DNA of 64,000 bases from Microbacterium sp. CFH 31415 (GTDB lineage Bacteria > Actinomycetota > Actinomycetes > Actinomycetales > Microbacteriaceae), in the NCBI RefSeq assembly GCF_022538185.1, contig NZ_JAKYXC010000005.1, positions 124,001 to 188,000 of the forward strand, written 5' to 3'. A program made the position numbers and the translations under genes. Shown one piece after another: positions 8,926-18,803 of the stretch (within the stretch, counting starts at the first letter, position 1; each line of letters begins with the position of its first letter). The notes under the pieces were generated by a model that was not told the DNA's origin, searched no databases, and was given only the letters and a program-made list of their open reading frames with translations.

Positions 8926-9561
8926 ATGCCGATGAGCCCGTCGCCGATCCTCGTCGTCGACAACCACGACAGCTTCGTCCACACGCTGGTCGGGTATCTG
9001 CACGAGCTGGGCGCCGACACCGACCTGGTCGAGGCGGACGCCGTAGCCGACCCGGCTGCGCTGATCGCGCCCTACCGCGGCGTGCTCGTCTCCCCCGGGC
9101 CCGGCACGCCGGCCGACGCCGGCGCGTCGATCGCGGTCGTCCGTGCGGCCGCCGGGCGCGGCATCCCACTCCTCGGTGTCTGTCTCGGACACCAGGCCAT
9201 CGGCGAGGCCTTCGGGGCCACCGTCGATCATGCGCCCGAACTCATGCACGGCATGACGTCGCCGGTGCACCACGACGGCAGTGCGCTGTACAGGGGTCTC
9301 CCCGACCCGTTCACGGCCACCCGCTACCACTCGCTCGCCATCGTGCCCGAGACGCTGCCCGACGAGCTGCTCGTGACGAGCCGCACGCCGGAGGGCGTGA
9401 TCATGGGCGTTGCGCATCGCATCGCGCCCATCGTCGGGGTGCAGTTCCACCCCGAGAGCGTGCTCACCGAGGGCGGGCACCGGTTGCTGGGCAACTGGCT
9501 GGAGACGGTCGGCTACCCGGATGCCGCGTCCCGCGGCGCCGCGCTGAGCCCGCGGCGCTGA
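8926..9561 (+). CDS. pabA: Glutamine amidotransferase of p-aminobenzoate/anthranilate synthase
   Basis: A 211-residue class I glutamine amidotransferase that supplies ammonia to the PabB/TrpE partner for folate or tryptophan synthesis. It starts SPILVVDNHDSFVHTLVGYL, has the nucleophile Cys in LLGVCLGHQAIGEAFG and the His/Glu pair in VQFHPESVLTEGGH. ATG 8926 or 8932 could be the start. No PabB or TrpE gene is nearby; in actinobacteria this gene next to pknB is usually called pabA or trpG. Confidence 0.9.
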   Translation: MPMSPSPILVVDNHDSFVHTLVGYLHELGADTDLVEADAVADPAALIAPYRGVLVSPGPGTPADAGASIAVVRAAAGRGIPLLGVCLGHQAIGEAFGATVDHAPELMHGMTSPVHHDGSALYRGLPDPFTATRYHSLAIVPETLPDELLVTSRTPEGVIMGVAHRIAPIVGVQFHPESVLTEGGHRLLGNWLETVGYPDAASRGAALSPRR

Positions 9562-9585
9562 TCCAGACGCCAGCCCGGCGCACGC

Positions 9586-11280
9586 CTATTCGCCCGAGCA
9601 GAACCCGAGTTCGATCGTGGAGTGGACGGGCACGTCGCCAGGCGCTAGGGACTGCGTCGACACGGTCGGCGGCGCGGCGGCGGGGCACGACGGATCTTCC
9701 TTGGTCGTCACGGTGAGCTCGACCGCCTCAAGGTCGCGCTTGGCCCCCTCGACGGTGTAGCCGGTGACGTCGGCGATCGTGACCTTTCCCGAGGCGACGA
9801 CGATGTTCACGACCGTGCCGACGGCGACGCTCGCCCCCTCGGTCTGATCGGCCGAGATGACGGTGCCGGCAGCGAGGGCGGCGTCGTTGCGCTGCGTCAC
9901 CGAGCCGAGCGTGAGCCCGGCGTCCTCGAGCGCGGCGGACGCGGCATCCTGTCCGAGACCGGTGAGGGCGGGGACGGTCGCCATCTCCTGCCCGAGCGAG
10001 ACGTAGACGGTGATCGCCTGGTCGGGGTTGACCGACGCTCCCGCTTCCGGGTCGGTGCCGATGACGATCCCCTCCGCCACGTCGCCGTTCTCGACGTCTT
10101 CGCGAATCGAGAGCAGCTCGTTGTCGAGGAGCTCCTGATTCGCGCGGTCGTACGTCATACCGGCCACGTTCGGCACGAGCCGGGCATTGGCGGGCACGTT
10201 CTCGGCCGGGTTGATCGAGAGCACCCAGAACAGGATCGAGATGAGCAGCACGGCCAGCACGCCGACGCCGGCCCAGATCCACGCGACCGGCGGACCGGCC
10301 TGCGTGCGCTTCATGGTCGTGTCGGTGCTGAGCTGACGGAGCGACCGCGCGGTCTCTGCGGCCTGCTTCGGGTTCGGCCCGTACAGCTCGCTGGTGAGCG
10401 CGCCGACCTGCCGCTTGCTGGGCGACCGACCGTCGATGGTGGCGTCGAGCGCCTCGCGGAAGCTCGCCGCGTCCTGGTAGCGCTGGTACGGATCCTTGGC
10501 GAGGGCGCGCAGGGCGACCGCGTCGAGCGACCGCGGCACGGACTCGTTGACCTCTGACGGCGGCAACGGCGCTTCGCTCACGTGCTGGTAGGCGACGGCG
10601 ACCGGCGACTCGCCGCGGAACGGCTGGCGGCCGGCGAGCAGCTCGTATAGGACGACGCCGGCAGAGTACAGATCGGCCCGCGCATCGACGGGTTCGCCCT
10701 TGGCCTGCTCTGGCGAGAAGTACGCGGCCGTGCCGAGGATGGCCGTGGTCTCGGCGACGGTCGACGAGCTGTCCGACACCGCGCGCGCGATGCCGAAGTC
10801 CATGACCTTCACCTGTCCGGCGTGGGTGACCATGACGTTGCCGGGCTTGATGTCGCGGTGGACGACACCGGCGCGGTGGGAGTATTCGAGCGCTTCCAGG
10901 ATGCCGTCGACGTAGCGCACCGCATCGGCGACGGGAACCGGCCCGGCCGCGATGATGTCCTTCAGCAGAGAGCCCTTGACGAGCTCCATGATGATGTACG
11001 GCACGGGGTGGATCGAGCCGTCGGGATAGGTCACGGTGTCTTCGCCCGCGTCGTACACGCGCACGATCGTCGGGTGGGCCATGCGCGACGCGGCCTGCGC
11101 CTCGAGGCGGAACCGGGTGCGGAAGGTGTTGTCGCCGGCGAGCTCGCGGTCGAGGATCTTGATCGCGACGGCACGACCGAGCGTCAGGTCGTAACCCCGG
11201 TAGACGCTGGCCATGCCACCGCGCCCGATGAGCTCGTCGATGCGATAGCGCCCCGAAAGCACGCGCGGCTCAGCAGTCAC
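9586..11280 (-). CDS. pknB: Serine/threonine protein kinase with PASTA domains
   Basis: A 564-residue membrane kinase. The kinase domain (about 10-270) has the G-loop GRGGMASVY, the VAIK lysine, HRDIKPGNVMV and DFGIARA. A juxtamembrane region leads to one helix (WIWAGVGVLAVLLISILFWVL), then about three extracellular PASTA repeats that bind muropeptides or lipid II. GTG 11280 is preferred because GGGAGAG lies upstream; a TTG at 11301 is also in frame. It is last in the operon. PknB controls cell-wall synthesis and division. Confidence 0.93.
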   Translation of the reverse strand: MTAEPRVLSGRYRIDELIGRGGMASVYRGYDLTLGRAVAIKILDRELAGDNTFRTRFRLEAQAASRMAHPTIVRVYDAGEDTVTYPDGSIHPVPYIIMELVKGSLLKDIIAAGPVPVADAVRYVDGILEALEYSHRAGVVHRDIKPGNVMVTHAGQVKVMDFGIARAVSDSSSTVAETTAILGTAAYFSPEQAKGEPVDARADLYSAGVVLYELLAGRQPFRGESPVAVAYQHVSEAPLPPSEVNESVPRSLDAVALRALAKDPYQRYQDAASFREALDATIDGRSPSKRQVGALTSELYGPNPKQAAETARSLRQLSTDTTMKRTQAGPPVAWIWAGVGVLAVLLISILFWVLSINPAENVPANARLVPNVAGMTYDRANQELLDNELLSIREDVENGDVAEGIVIGTDPEAGASVNPDQAITVYVSLGQEMATVPALTGLGQDAASAALEDAGLTLGSVTQRNDAALAAGTVISADQTEGASVAVGTVVNIVVASGKVTIADVTGYTVEGAKRDLEAVELTVTTKEDPSCPAAAPPTVSTQSLAPGDVPVHSTIELGFCSGE

Positions 11281-11358
11281 AGTCTCTCCCTGCGTGGTCA
11301 ACAGCCAGACTAGCCGAGCGGAGGGGCCGCGCCGTCCGGCGTCGACCCCTCGCGAGCC

Positions 11359-13110
11359 TCAGGGCGTGCCGCCCTCGCCGCCCTCGCCGCTGTTGTCGCC
11401 GCCGTCGGCGGGCGCCTGGATCGTCGCGCTCGCCTCGGGAGACGCTCCCGACGTGCGCTCTCCCGACGGACCGCCGCTGCAGGTGACCGTGTAGGTCACG
11501 AGCACGTTGCCCGACTGATCGTTCGGCACGGTGACCTGCGCCGACCGATCGGCCTGGCCGAACGACGACGTGGACTGGCCGTTCGCGAACGTGCCCTTCA
11601 CTGCGGTGAGGTTGTATGCGCTCACCGATCCTTCACCGGGCGGGCAGGTGTACTGCGGCCAGGTGACGTTGATCGTGCCCCCCGGCGCCACCTCGGCCGC
11701 ATCGAATGCGGGGGCGGACGGCGCCGGCATCGGCGTCTGCGGACCGTAGGCGGTCAGGTTGATCGTCGTGCCCTGCTCGACGCGCCCGGTGGGATTGACG
11801 TCGTAGACCAGACCCTGGTCGGCCTCGGTCGGCGCGGCGTTGCCTTCGGCGCAGTTGGCGACGAGGTCGGCACCCTCGACGATGGCGCGCGCGTCGGCGC
11901 ACGTCTTGCCCATCAGTCCGAGTGCGCTCACGTCGACGCGCTCCGCGGTGGGTGTCGGGGTCGGGGTCGGGGTCGTCGGAGTGACGGAGGGCGTCGTTGC
12001 GGTGGGTGTGGTCGGCCCGGGGCCGGGGTCGTCCTGGTTCGCGAAGATCGCCCAGAGCGTTCCGCCGAGCACGAGCAGCAGCAGCACGATCAGCGCGATG
12101 AGCGGCCACGTCCACGGGCTGCGCTTCTTCTTGGCGGGCTCTTCTTCGACCTCCACCGCGTCGGCGTCGCCGGCGGGGAGCAGCATGGTCGCCGCGCCGG
12201 TGGCTCCACCGGCGGTGAGGACCTGCGTCATGTCGTCGCCGACCGCGGAGCCGGTGGCGATCGCAGGGACGGCCGCGGCGGCGGCTGCGACATCCCCCCG
12301 GCGGAGCGCGGTCGCGGCACGCGCGACAGCGGCGGCCGACGCGGGCCGGTCCTCGGGCTTCTTGGCGATCATCGCCATCACGAGGTTCTGCACCGGCACC
12401 GCCACCGTCGGCGGCAGCGGCGGCGGCTGCTCGTTGATCTGCGCCATCGCGATGGCGACCTGCGACTCACCCGTGAACGGACGTTTGCCGGCCAGGCACT
12501 CGTACGCCACGATGCCGAGCGAGTAGGTGTCGGTGGCGGGGGATGCCGGGTGCCCGGAGGCCTGCTCGGGCGAGAGGTACTGCACCGTGCCCATGACCTG
12601 ACCGGTCGCGGTGAGCGGCACCTGGTCGGCGATGCGCGCGATGCCGAAGTCGGTGATCTTCACGCGACCGTCGGGCGTGATCAGCAGGTTGCCCGGCTTG
12701 ATGTCGCGGTGCACGAGCCCGGCCGCGTGGGCGGCCTGGAGCGCGGCGGAGGTCTGGGCGACCACATCGAGCGTCTTGTCGGTCGACAGCGAGCCGTCGC
12801 GTTCGAGGATCGTCGAGAGCGCCTCGCCCGGAACCAGCTCCATCACGAGGAAGGCGCTGCCGTTCTCCTCGCCGTAGTCGAAGACACTCGCGATGCCCTC
12901 GTGGTTCACGAGGGCCGCGTGCCGGGCTTCGGCGCGGAAACGCTCGAGGAACCCGGGATCGCCCATGTACTCGTCTTTGAGGATCTTGATGGCGACCGTC
13001 CGTCCGATGACGTGGTCGGTCGCCTCCCAGACCTCACCCATGCCGCCGATCGCGATCCGCGAATCAAGCTCGTAGCGGCCGCCGAAGGTCACGCCCTGCG
13101 TCGGTCTCAT
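11359..13110 (-). CDS. pknA: Serine/threonine protein kinase, PknA-like
   Basis: A 583-residue kinase with GGMGEVW, VAIKILK, HRDIKPGNLLIT and DFGIARI in the first 270 residues. One membrane helix follows (WPLIALIVLLLLVLGGTLWAIF), then a Thr/Pro-rich linker and an extracellular part with one PASTA-like unit (MGKTCADARAIVEGADL) and a beta-rich tail. This is longer than mycobacterial PknA, which lacks PASTA, but the domain layout is common in Microbacteriaceae. ATG 13110 overlaps the pbpA stop (ATGA). Confidence 0.9.
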   Translation of the reverse strand: MRPTQGVTFGGRYELDSRIAIGGMGEVWEATDHVIGRTVAIKILKDEYMGDPGFLERFRAEARHAALVNHEGIASVFDYGEENGSAFLVMELVPGEALSTILERDGSLSTDKTLDVVAQTSAALQAAHAAGLVHRDIKPGNLLITPDGRVKITDFGIARIADQVPLTATGQVMGTVQYLSPEQASGHPASPATDTYSLGIVAYECLAGKRPFTGESQVAIAMAQINEQPPPLPPTVAVPVQNLVMAMIAKKPEDRPASAAAVARAATALRRGDVAAAAAAVPAIATGSAVGDDMTQVLTAGGATGAATMLLPAGDADAVEVEEEPAKKKRSPWTWPLIALIVLLLLVLGGTLWAIFANQDDPGPGPTTPTATTPSVTPTTPTPTPTPTAERVDVSALGLMGKTCADARAIVEGADLVANCAEGNAAPTEADQGLVYDVNPTGRVEQGTTINLTAYGPQTPMPAPSAPAFDAAEVAPGGTINVTWPQYTCPPGEGSVSAYNLTAVKGTFANGQSTSSFGQADRSAQVTVPNDQSGNVLVTYTVTCSGGPSGERTSGASPEASATIQAPADGGDNSGEGGEGGTP

Positions 13111-14564
13111 CTGCCCAGCACCGCCTCCATGACCTTCTTTGCGATGGGCGCGGCGATGGTGTTGCCGCTCCCTGCCTGACCTTGCCCGCCGCCGTCTTCG
13201 ACGACGACCGCCACGGCGACCTGCGGGCTCTCCGCGGGCGCGAACCCGGTGAACCACAGCGTGTATGGATCGTCCGGGCCGTTCTCCGAGGTACCGGTCT
13301 TACCGGCCACGTCGACGCCCTCTATTCTTGCACCCGACGCCGCGCCATCACTGACATTGGCGACCATCATCGCAACCAGCTCCTCGGCGATGCCCTCGTC
13401 CAGCGCCCGGCCGTACTCCGAGCTCTCGTACGTCTGCTGCACCGACAGGTCGGGACCGATCACGCGGTCGACCATGCGCGGATTCATCACGAGTCCGCCG
13501 TTGGCGATGCCGGCCGAGACCATCGCGATCTGCAGCGGCGTCGCCGTGACCTGACCCTGACCGAAGCCGGTCAGAGCCGTCTGCGCGTCGTCGAGCGCCC
13601 GCGGGTAGCTCGACGGCGTCGACACGAGGGGCAGTTCGAACGAGAAGTTGAAGCCGTACTTCTCGGCCTCCTCGCGGATCGCGGCATCGCCGAGCTCGAC
13701 GGCGAGCTCAGCGAACGGGATGTTGCAGCTGAGGCGCAGCGCGTCGGCGAGGGTCACCGTCGCTCCCGGGCCGCACGTGCCGCCGCTCGCGTTGTGCACC
13801 ACGCTGCTCGACTGCGGCAGCTGGTACGTCGCGGGATTCGGGAACGTCGACTCGGGTGTGTAGTTCCCCGATGCCAGCGCGGCCGACGCGACGACGAGCT
13901 TGAACGTCGACCCGGGTGGGTTCAGATCGCCGCCGATCGCGCGGTTCGACAGCGGCTTGCCCGGGTCGGCCACGAGCGCGTCGTAGGTCGCGTTGACCTC
14001 GGTGGTGTTGTGCGCGGCGAGCAGGTTCGTGTCGAAGCTGGGGCTCGTCACCATCGCGAGCACGCGTCCGGTGGACGGCTCGATCGCGATGATGCCGCCC
14101 TCGAGGTCGCCCAGCGCCTCGTACGCGGCGCGCTGCACGGCCGCATCGAGCGAGAGCACGACGTTGGATCCGCGCGGCGGCTGGCCGGTGAAGATCCGCT
14201 CGATCCGCGACAGGAACTGCGAGCCCGCGGTGCCGCTCAGGTACGAGTTCATCGCCTGCTCGATGCCGGTGGACGAGCCGAGCGCCGGGTTGATGTAGCC
14301 CGTGACGGGTGCCCACATGTCGGCGTCGGTGTACACGCGCTGCCAGCTGTAGACGTCGTCCGACGCGACCGACGACGCGATCGCGGCGCCGCTGGCGATG
14401 ATCGAGCCGCGCTGCACCTCGAACGAGTCGTACAGCGCGCGCGTGTTGCGGGGATTCTGCGCGAGCTCCTCCGCGTTGACGACCTGGATCCAGCTGGTGG
14501 AGCCGAACAGCGCGAGGAACATGATCAGCATCAGGATGCTGAGACGGCGGAGTTCTTTCGTCAC
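13107..14564 (-). CDS. pbpA: Class B penicillin-binding protein, PbpA-type transpeptidase
   Basis: A 485-residue protein with one N-terminal helix (LSILMLIMFLALFGSTSWI) and a transpeptidase domain with SxxK in GSTFKLV, SxN in LSCNIPF and KTGTSE. It crosslinks peptidoglycan together with the SEDS protein encoded just upstream. The start is GTG 14564, after GGGGGAG. A 64-base gap separates it from rodA. Confidence 0.95.
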   Translation of the reverse strand: MTKELRRLSILMLIMFLALFGSTSWIQVVNAEELAQNPRNTRALYDSFEVQRGSIIASGAAIASSVASDDVYSWQRVYTDADMWAPVTGYINPALGSSTGIEQAMNSYLSGTAGSQFLSRIERIFTGQPPRGSNVVLSLDAAVQRAAYEALGDLEGGIIAIEPSTGRVLAMVTSPSFDTNLLAAHNTTEVNATYDALVADPGKPLSNRAIGGDLNPPGSTFKLVVASAALASGNYTPESTFPNPATYQLPQSSSVVHNASGGTCGPGATVTLADALRLSCNIPFAELAVELGDAAIREEAEKYGFNFSFELPLVSTPSSYPRALDDAQTALTGFGQGQVTATPLQIAMVSAGIANGGLVMNPRMVDRVIGPDLSVQQTYESSEYGRALDEGIAEELVAMMVANVSDGAASGARIEGVDVAGKTGTSENGPDDPYTLWFTGFAPAESPQVAVAVVVEDGGGQGQAGSGNTIAAPIAKKVMEAVLGR

Positions 14565-14628
14565 GACTCACTCCCCCCCGGAACGTCTTGCGTTGCCGGA
14601 AGCAGCGCCGCGCAGCGGTCGAGCGCGT

Positions 14629-16026
14629 TCATCCGATCACCACCCGGGGGCGACTGCGGACGGCATCCGAGATGCGCAGCAGCAGCGCGACGATGATCCA
14701 GTTCGCCACGAGCGACGAACCGCCGGCCGCGAGGAACGGCGTCGTCAGACCGGTGAGCGGGATGACGCGGGTCACGCCGCCGACCATGATGAACACCTGC
14801 AGGGCGATCGTGAACGACAGGCCCGTCGCGAGCAGTTTGCCGAAGTCGTCCTGGCCGGCGAGTCCGATGCGGATGCCGCGGCTCGTGAAGACCATGTAGA
14901 GGCACAGGATCGCGAACACGCCGACGAGCCCGAGCTCCTCGCCGAGCGCCGGGAGGATGTAGTCGCTCTCGGCGACGGGCGTGAGATATGGACGGCCCTG
15001 GCCGAGACCGGTGCCGATCAGACCGCCCTGAGCAAGGCCGAAGATGCCCTGCACGAGCTGATAGCTGCCGCCGTTCGCGTCGATGACCTCGGGGTTGAAG
15101 GCATCCAGCCAGTTCGTGAAGCGCCCGTTCACGTAGGACAGCACCTGCGACGCGAGCAGCGCGCCCGCGGCGGCCAGGGCCACACCGATGAGCACCCAGC
15201 TGGTCTTGCCGGTGGCGACGTAGAGCATTGCGACGAACATGCCGAAGATCAGCAGGCCCGTGCCCAGATCGCGCTGCATCACGATGATGCCGAGCGAGAT
15301 CAGCCAGATCACGAGAAGGGGACCGAGTTCACGTGCCCGCGGCCAGGTCACGCCGAGGAACCGCGTGCCGACCGACGTCAGGCTCTCGCGCGTGCGCACG
15401 AGGTAGCCCGCGAAGAAGATCGCGAGGGCAATCTTGGCGAGCTCGCCCGGCTGGAACGAGAAGAAGCCGAGCGAGACCCACACGTCGGCGTTCGCGTCGG
15501 TGCCGAGGCCCGGGATGATCGGCAGGATCAGCAGGCCGATGCCCACGAAGCCGAAGATGTAGGTGTAGCGGAAGAGCACGCGGTAATTGCGCAGCAGCAG
15601 CACCACGAGCACGGCGCCGATGAGGGCGATCGCGGCCCACGCGAGCTGACGGGTCGAGAACGCCTCCCAGCCGTGGCGGTCGCGCGCGATGTCGATGCGG
15701 TAGATCATCGCGAGGCCGAGGCCGGTCAGGAGGGTCGCGATCGGCACGACGAAGGGGTCGGCGTCGCGTGCGCGCAGACGCAGCACGATGTGCAGCGCGA
15801 CGACGAGCGCGGTCAGCCCGCCGCAGTAGACGAGGAAGGTCCAGTCGATCGCGTCGGTGGCGCCCAGCTGCACGAGCGCGACCGCGGATCCGTTGATCGC
15901 GAAGGCGAACACCAGCAGCGCGAGCTCGCGGTTGCGCTGCGTCTGCGGCACGCGGATGCGCCGCAGGGCGCGCACGACCGCAGTGTCGGTGGAGACCGCT
16001 TCGGTTGCGGTGGTCGGGCCGCTCAT
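14629..16026 (-). CDS. rodA: FtsW/RodA/SpoVE family peptidoglycan glycosyltransferase
   Basis: A 465-residue SEDS protein with about twelve membrane helices. Signatures include FQPGELAKIALAIFFAGYL, QRDLGTGLLIFG, TPVAESDYILPALGEELG and the C-terminal TTPFLAAGGSSLVANW. It polymerises glycan strands from lipid II. Position between pstP and pbpA, and overlap with pstP (ATGA), match the actinobacterial rodA locus. Confidence 0.94.
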   Translation of the reverse strand: MSGPTTATEAVSTDTAVVRALRRIRVPQTQRNRELALLVFAFAINGSAVALVQLGATDAIDWTFLVYCGGLTALVVALHIVLRLRARDADPFVVPIATLLTGLGLAMIYRIDIARDRHGWEAFSTRQLAWAAIALIGAVLVVLLLRNYRVLFRYTYIFGFVGIGLLILPIIPGLGTDANADVWVSLGFFSFQPGELAKIALAIFFAGYLVRTRESLTSVGTRFLGVTWPRARELGPLLVIWLISLGIIVMQRDLGTGLLIFGMFVAMLYVATGKTSWVLIGVALAAAGALLASQVLSYVNGRFTNWLDAFNPEVIDANGGSYQLVQGIFGLAQGGLIGTGLGQGRPYLTPVAESDYILPALGEELGLVGVFAILCLYMVFTSRGIRIGLAGQDDFGKLLATGLSFTIALQVFIMVGGVTRVIPLTGLTTPFLAAGGSSLVANWIIVALLLRISDAVRSRPRVVIG

Positions 16027-17261
16027 CCGCCTCCTCCCGCGGTTTCACTGATGGACTGCACGATACGACGCGCGTCTGAGAGAGAACTCGCCGAGATGGT
16101 CTGCTCGACGGTCGCCCGTGCGAACTCCGACAACGAGTCGAGCGGGATCTGCGTGTCTTCGTACGGCGTCGAGAGCGAGATCGGGCCGATGCCCTGCTGC
16201 ACGCCCTGGAAGATCACGACGGTGTCTTCGTCAGCGCCGACGTAGTAGCGGGTCTGGGTCCACTGGTAGCCGATCCACAGCGCGCCCGCGAGGATCGCGA
16301 GCACGAGCAGCACACCGACGAACCAGCCGATCCGGCGCCGGCGCACGCGGCGGCGGTCCTCTTCGATGAGCTCCTCGAGGAACTCGGCCGCAGGCTCGAA
16401 GTGCGTCGGCTCGTTCGCGGCCTGGCGGTTCGGGTGCAGCCAGCTCGTCCGCCCGGGGCGCGCCGCGGGCACGTCGACTCCGACCGGGTTCGACGCGGAG
16501 CCGACCACCGTGGGGGTGCCGGAGAAGAGTGGATGCTGGCCACCGACGTCGACGATGACGATCGTGACGTTGTCGGGGGCGCCGCCGTCGAGCGCCTGCT
16601 TCAGCAGGTTGTCGGCAGTGCGGCCGGGCGCCACCCCCATGGCGAGGGCCTTCGACGTGTGCGAATCGTCGACGACGCCCGAGAGTCCGTCGGAGCAGAG
16701 CAGCCAGCGATCGCCCGGCTGCGTCGGCATGATGAAGGTGTCGAGCTCGGGATCGGGGTCCATGTCGCCGAGCACGCGCATCAGCACCGAGCGACGGGGG
16801 TGGTAGCGCGCTTCTTCGGGTGTGATGCGTCCCGAGTCGACCAGCCGCTGCACGAAGGTGTGGTCGGTCGTGATCTGGGTGAGCGCGCCATCGCGGAAGA
16901 GGTAGATGCGGGAGTCGCCGATGTGGGCGATGACGGCGTAGTCATCGACCATCACGAGTGCGCTGACGGTCGTGCCCATGCCGGCCAGCTCCGGGCGGTC
17001 GTGCACGGTGTCGATCAGCTGGGTTGCGGTGTCTCCGATCGCATCGCGCAGTTCCCGCTCCGCCTCGGCCGTCGATCCGTAGGGCCGGTCGAGAGTCTGG
17101 AGGCGGGCGATGGCGAGGCTCGACGCGACGTCGCCGCCGGCGTGGCCGCCCATGCCGTCGGCCACCACGAACAGGTTCGAGCCGGCGTACCCGGAGTCCT
17201 GGTTGTTGGAGCGCACCTTGCCGGTGTGCGAGATGGCGGCGCTCGAGCCCTGGAAGACCAT
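16023..17261 (-). CDS. pstP: PP2C-family serine/threonine phosphatase
   Basis: A 412-residue membrane phosphatase that reverses PknA/PknB phosphorylation. The metal-binding motifs are VRSNNQDS, VVADGMGGHAGGD, IGDSRIYL, LLCSDGLSGV and GAPDNVTIVIV. One helix (WFVGVLLVLAILAGALWIGYQW) separates the catalytic part from a short extracellular domain. It is the only phosphatase in the operon. Confidence 0.94.
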   Translation of the reverse strand: MVFQGSSAAISHTGKVRSNNQDSGYAGSNLFVVADGMGGHAGGDVASSLAIARLQTLDRPYGSTAEAERELRDAIGDTATQLIDTVHDRPELAGMGTTVSALVMVDDYAVIAHIGDSRIYLFRDGALTQITTDHTFVQRLVDSGRITPEEARYHPRRSVLMRVLGDMDPDPELDTFIMPTQPGDRWLLCSDGLSGVVDDSHTSKALAMGVAPGRTADNLLKQALDGGAPDNVTIVIVDVGGQHPLFSGTPTVVGSASNPVGVDVPAARPGRTSWLHPNRQAANEPTHFEPAAEFLEELIEEDRRRVRRRRIGWFVGVLLVLAILAGALWIGYQWTQTRYYVGADEDTVVIFQGVQQGIGPISLSTPYEDTQIPLDSLSEFARATVEQTISASSLSDARRIVQSISETAGGGG

Positions 17262-17279
17262 AGGTGGTGGTGCCCGCCG

Positions 17280-17816
17280 CTACTTCCGGAGCTCGAAGGT
17301 CGTCGCGCCCACCTTGATCGGCGCGCCGATGGTCACGGGCGCGGGAGCGGTGACGCGGGCGCCGTCGTGCCAGGTGCCGTTGGTCGAGTCGAGGTCCTGG
17401 ATCATCCACTGGTCACCCCACAGCACGAGGCGTGCGTGGTGGCTGGAGGTGTAGTCGTCGCGGATGACGAGGGCCGACTCGCTCGAGCGCCCGATCGTCA
17501 GCGGCTCATTGCCGAGGGGCAGCTCGATGCCGGCCTTCGGCCCGCTGGTGATGACGATGCGCGAGACCGAGCCGGCTGTGGCCGGTCCGCCCTTGGGGCC
17601 CGCGGGTGGTGCCGCGGCCTTGGCCACCGGCGCGGCGGCTCCGGCGGTGCGCCCGGCCGCGGCCGGTGCCGGAGCGCCCGCGGCGGCGGCCTCCGGCATC
17701 TTGCGCACCTTCACGCCGAAGAGATCGGCGCGCAGCGAGTAGATCACGGCGAAGACGAAGGCCCACAGCAGCACGAGGAAGCCGATGCGCAGGAGCAGGA
17801 GGGTCAACTCGCTCAC
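17280..17816 (-). CDS. fhaB: FHA domain protein FhaB
   Basis: A 178-residue protein with an N-terminal membrane helix (LTLLLLRIGFLVLLWAFVFAVIYSL), an Ala/Pro/Gly linker and a C-terminal FHA domain (LTIGRSSESALVIRDDYTSSHHARL, then DLDSTNGTWHDG). FHA domains bind phosphothreonine. FhaB is a substrate of PknA/PknB and links them to the wall machinery. The GTG start at 17816 overlaps the fhaA stop (GTGA); the longer open frame to 18176 is antisense-type sequence. Confidence 0.92.
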   Translation of the reverse strand: MSELTLLLLRIGFLVLLWAFVFAVIYSLRADLFGVKVRKMPEAAAAGAPAPAAAGRTAGAAAPVAKAAAPPAGPKGGPATAGSVSRIVITSGPKAGIELPLGNEPLTIGRSSESALVIRDDYTSSHHARLVLWGDQWMIQDLDSTNGTWHDGARVTAPAPVTIGAPIKVGATTFELRK

Positions 17817-18559
17817 GACAGCGGCCCTCCGTCGCGCAGATCGTAGGCGCGTGTGGCGTCCTCGGCGGTCATCGTCGGCTTGGGCGGAGGGGCCGCCTGC
17901 GCGATGACGTGGAAGACGATGTCGGTGCGGCCGATGGTGACGGTCGAGTCCGGCGGCAGCGCGGCCTCGCCCACCTTGCGGCCGTCGAGCAGCGTGCCGT
18001 TGGTCGACTTGAGGTCGCGGACCATGGCGCGCTCGCCGTCCCACAGGATCTCGACGTGCTTGCGGCTGGTGCCGGCGTCGGCGACGGTGATGTCGGCATC
18101 GCTTCCTCGGCCGATCACGGTGCGGCCCTTGACGAGCGGATGCCGCTTCCCGGCGATGTCGACGACGCCGCGCCACGACACTCGGCCGCCCTGCGCGGTC
18201 GACGACTCGACCCGGAGCGTGCCCGTGGCGATCTGGTCGTCGCGCTGCAGCGAGATCGAGACGGGACCCGCGAACGAGTACCCCTGCGACTTGGCGTGCT
18301 TGTGCACGAGAGTGTCGAGCTCGTGCTGGAGAGCGCCGCCGAGGGCGCCCATCTTCTCGTCGTCGGCGGGCGCGAGGTGCACGGTGAACGTGTTCGGCGC
18401 AAGGATGCGGTCGCGACTGACGACGGCAGCCTTCTTGTCGAGCTCGCTCCGCAGTGCGGAGGCGATCTCGACAGGTTGGATGCCGCTGCGGAAGGTCTTC
18501 GCGAACGCGCTGTTCACTGCGCGCTCGAGACCTTTCTCGAAGCTGTCAAGTAGTCCCAC
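17813..18559 (-). CDS. fhaA: FHA domain protein FhaA with DUF3662 domain
   Basis: A 248-residue protein. The N-terminal DUF3662 domain starts MGLLDSFEKGLERAVNSAFAKTF, as in all FhaA proteins. The C-terminal FHA domain is TVIGRGSDADITVADAGTSRKHVEI with DLKSTNGTLLDG. FhaA binds the phosphorylated pseudokinase domain of MviN in mycobacteria and restrains peptidoglycan synthesis. It is the first gene of the seven-gene operon, whose promoter should lie in 18560-18714. Confidence 0.93.
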   Translation of the reverse strand: MGLLDSFEKGLERAVNSAFAKTFRSGIQPVEIASALRSELDKKAAVVSRDRILAPNTFTVHLAPADDEKMGALGGALQHELDTLVHKHAKSQGYSFAGPVSISLQRDDQIATGTLRVESSTAQGGRVSWRGVVDIAGKRHPLVKGRTVIGRGSDADITVADAGTSRKHVEILWDGERAMVRDLKSTNGTLLDGRKVGEAALPPDSTVTIGRTDIVFHVIAQAAPPPKPTMTAEDATRAYDLRDGGPLS

Positions 18560-18714
18560 GGGGCTCCTCGGACGGGGGGTGCCGGTTGGTACATGCTAGT
18601 TGCACAGGCTGGGATGCCCGCGACCGCCTCCCGGGAAGCCCGGTTCGGGCGGGCGCGCGGTGCGTGATATCCTCGGGAAGTTGAGTTTCGCGGTGTCCTC
18701 GGATGCCGCGGCTC

Positions 18715-18798
18715 GCGCGAGTGGCGGAATAGGCAGACGCGCTGGCTTCAGGTGCCAGTGCCCGAAAGGGCGTGGGGGTTCAACTCCCCCCTCGCGCA
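18715..18798 (+). tRNA. tRNA-Leu (anticodon CAG)
   Basis: An 84-base class II tRNA. The acceptor GCGCGAG pairs with CTCGCGC, the anticodon arm is CTGGC TTCAGGT GCCAG with anticodon CAG, the variable arm is TGCCCGAAAGGGCG, and the T-arm is GGGGGTTCAACTCCCCC. No CCA is encoded. It is the last core feature before the accessory island. By eye I found no second copy of its 3' end at the right boundary. Confidence 0.97.
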
Positions 18799-18803
18799 CA
18801 GCG

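Noticed and set aside
13182..16245. Plus-strand ORFs of 504 and 615 codons opposite pbpA and rodA
   Set aside because: They are antisense to certain genes and have Arg/His/Asp-rich composition typical of reverse frames in high-GC DNA.
18715..18798. tRNA-Leu as the attachment site of the whole island
   Set aside because: The position fits, but I could not find a direct repeat of the tRNA 3' end near 45-48 kb, so no att pair is claimed.
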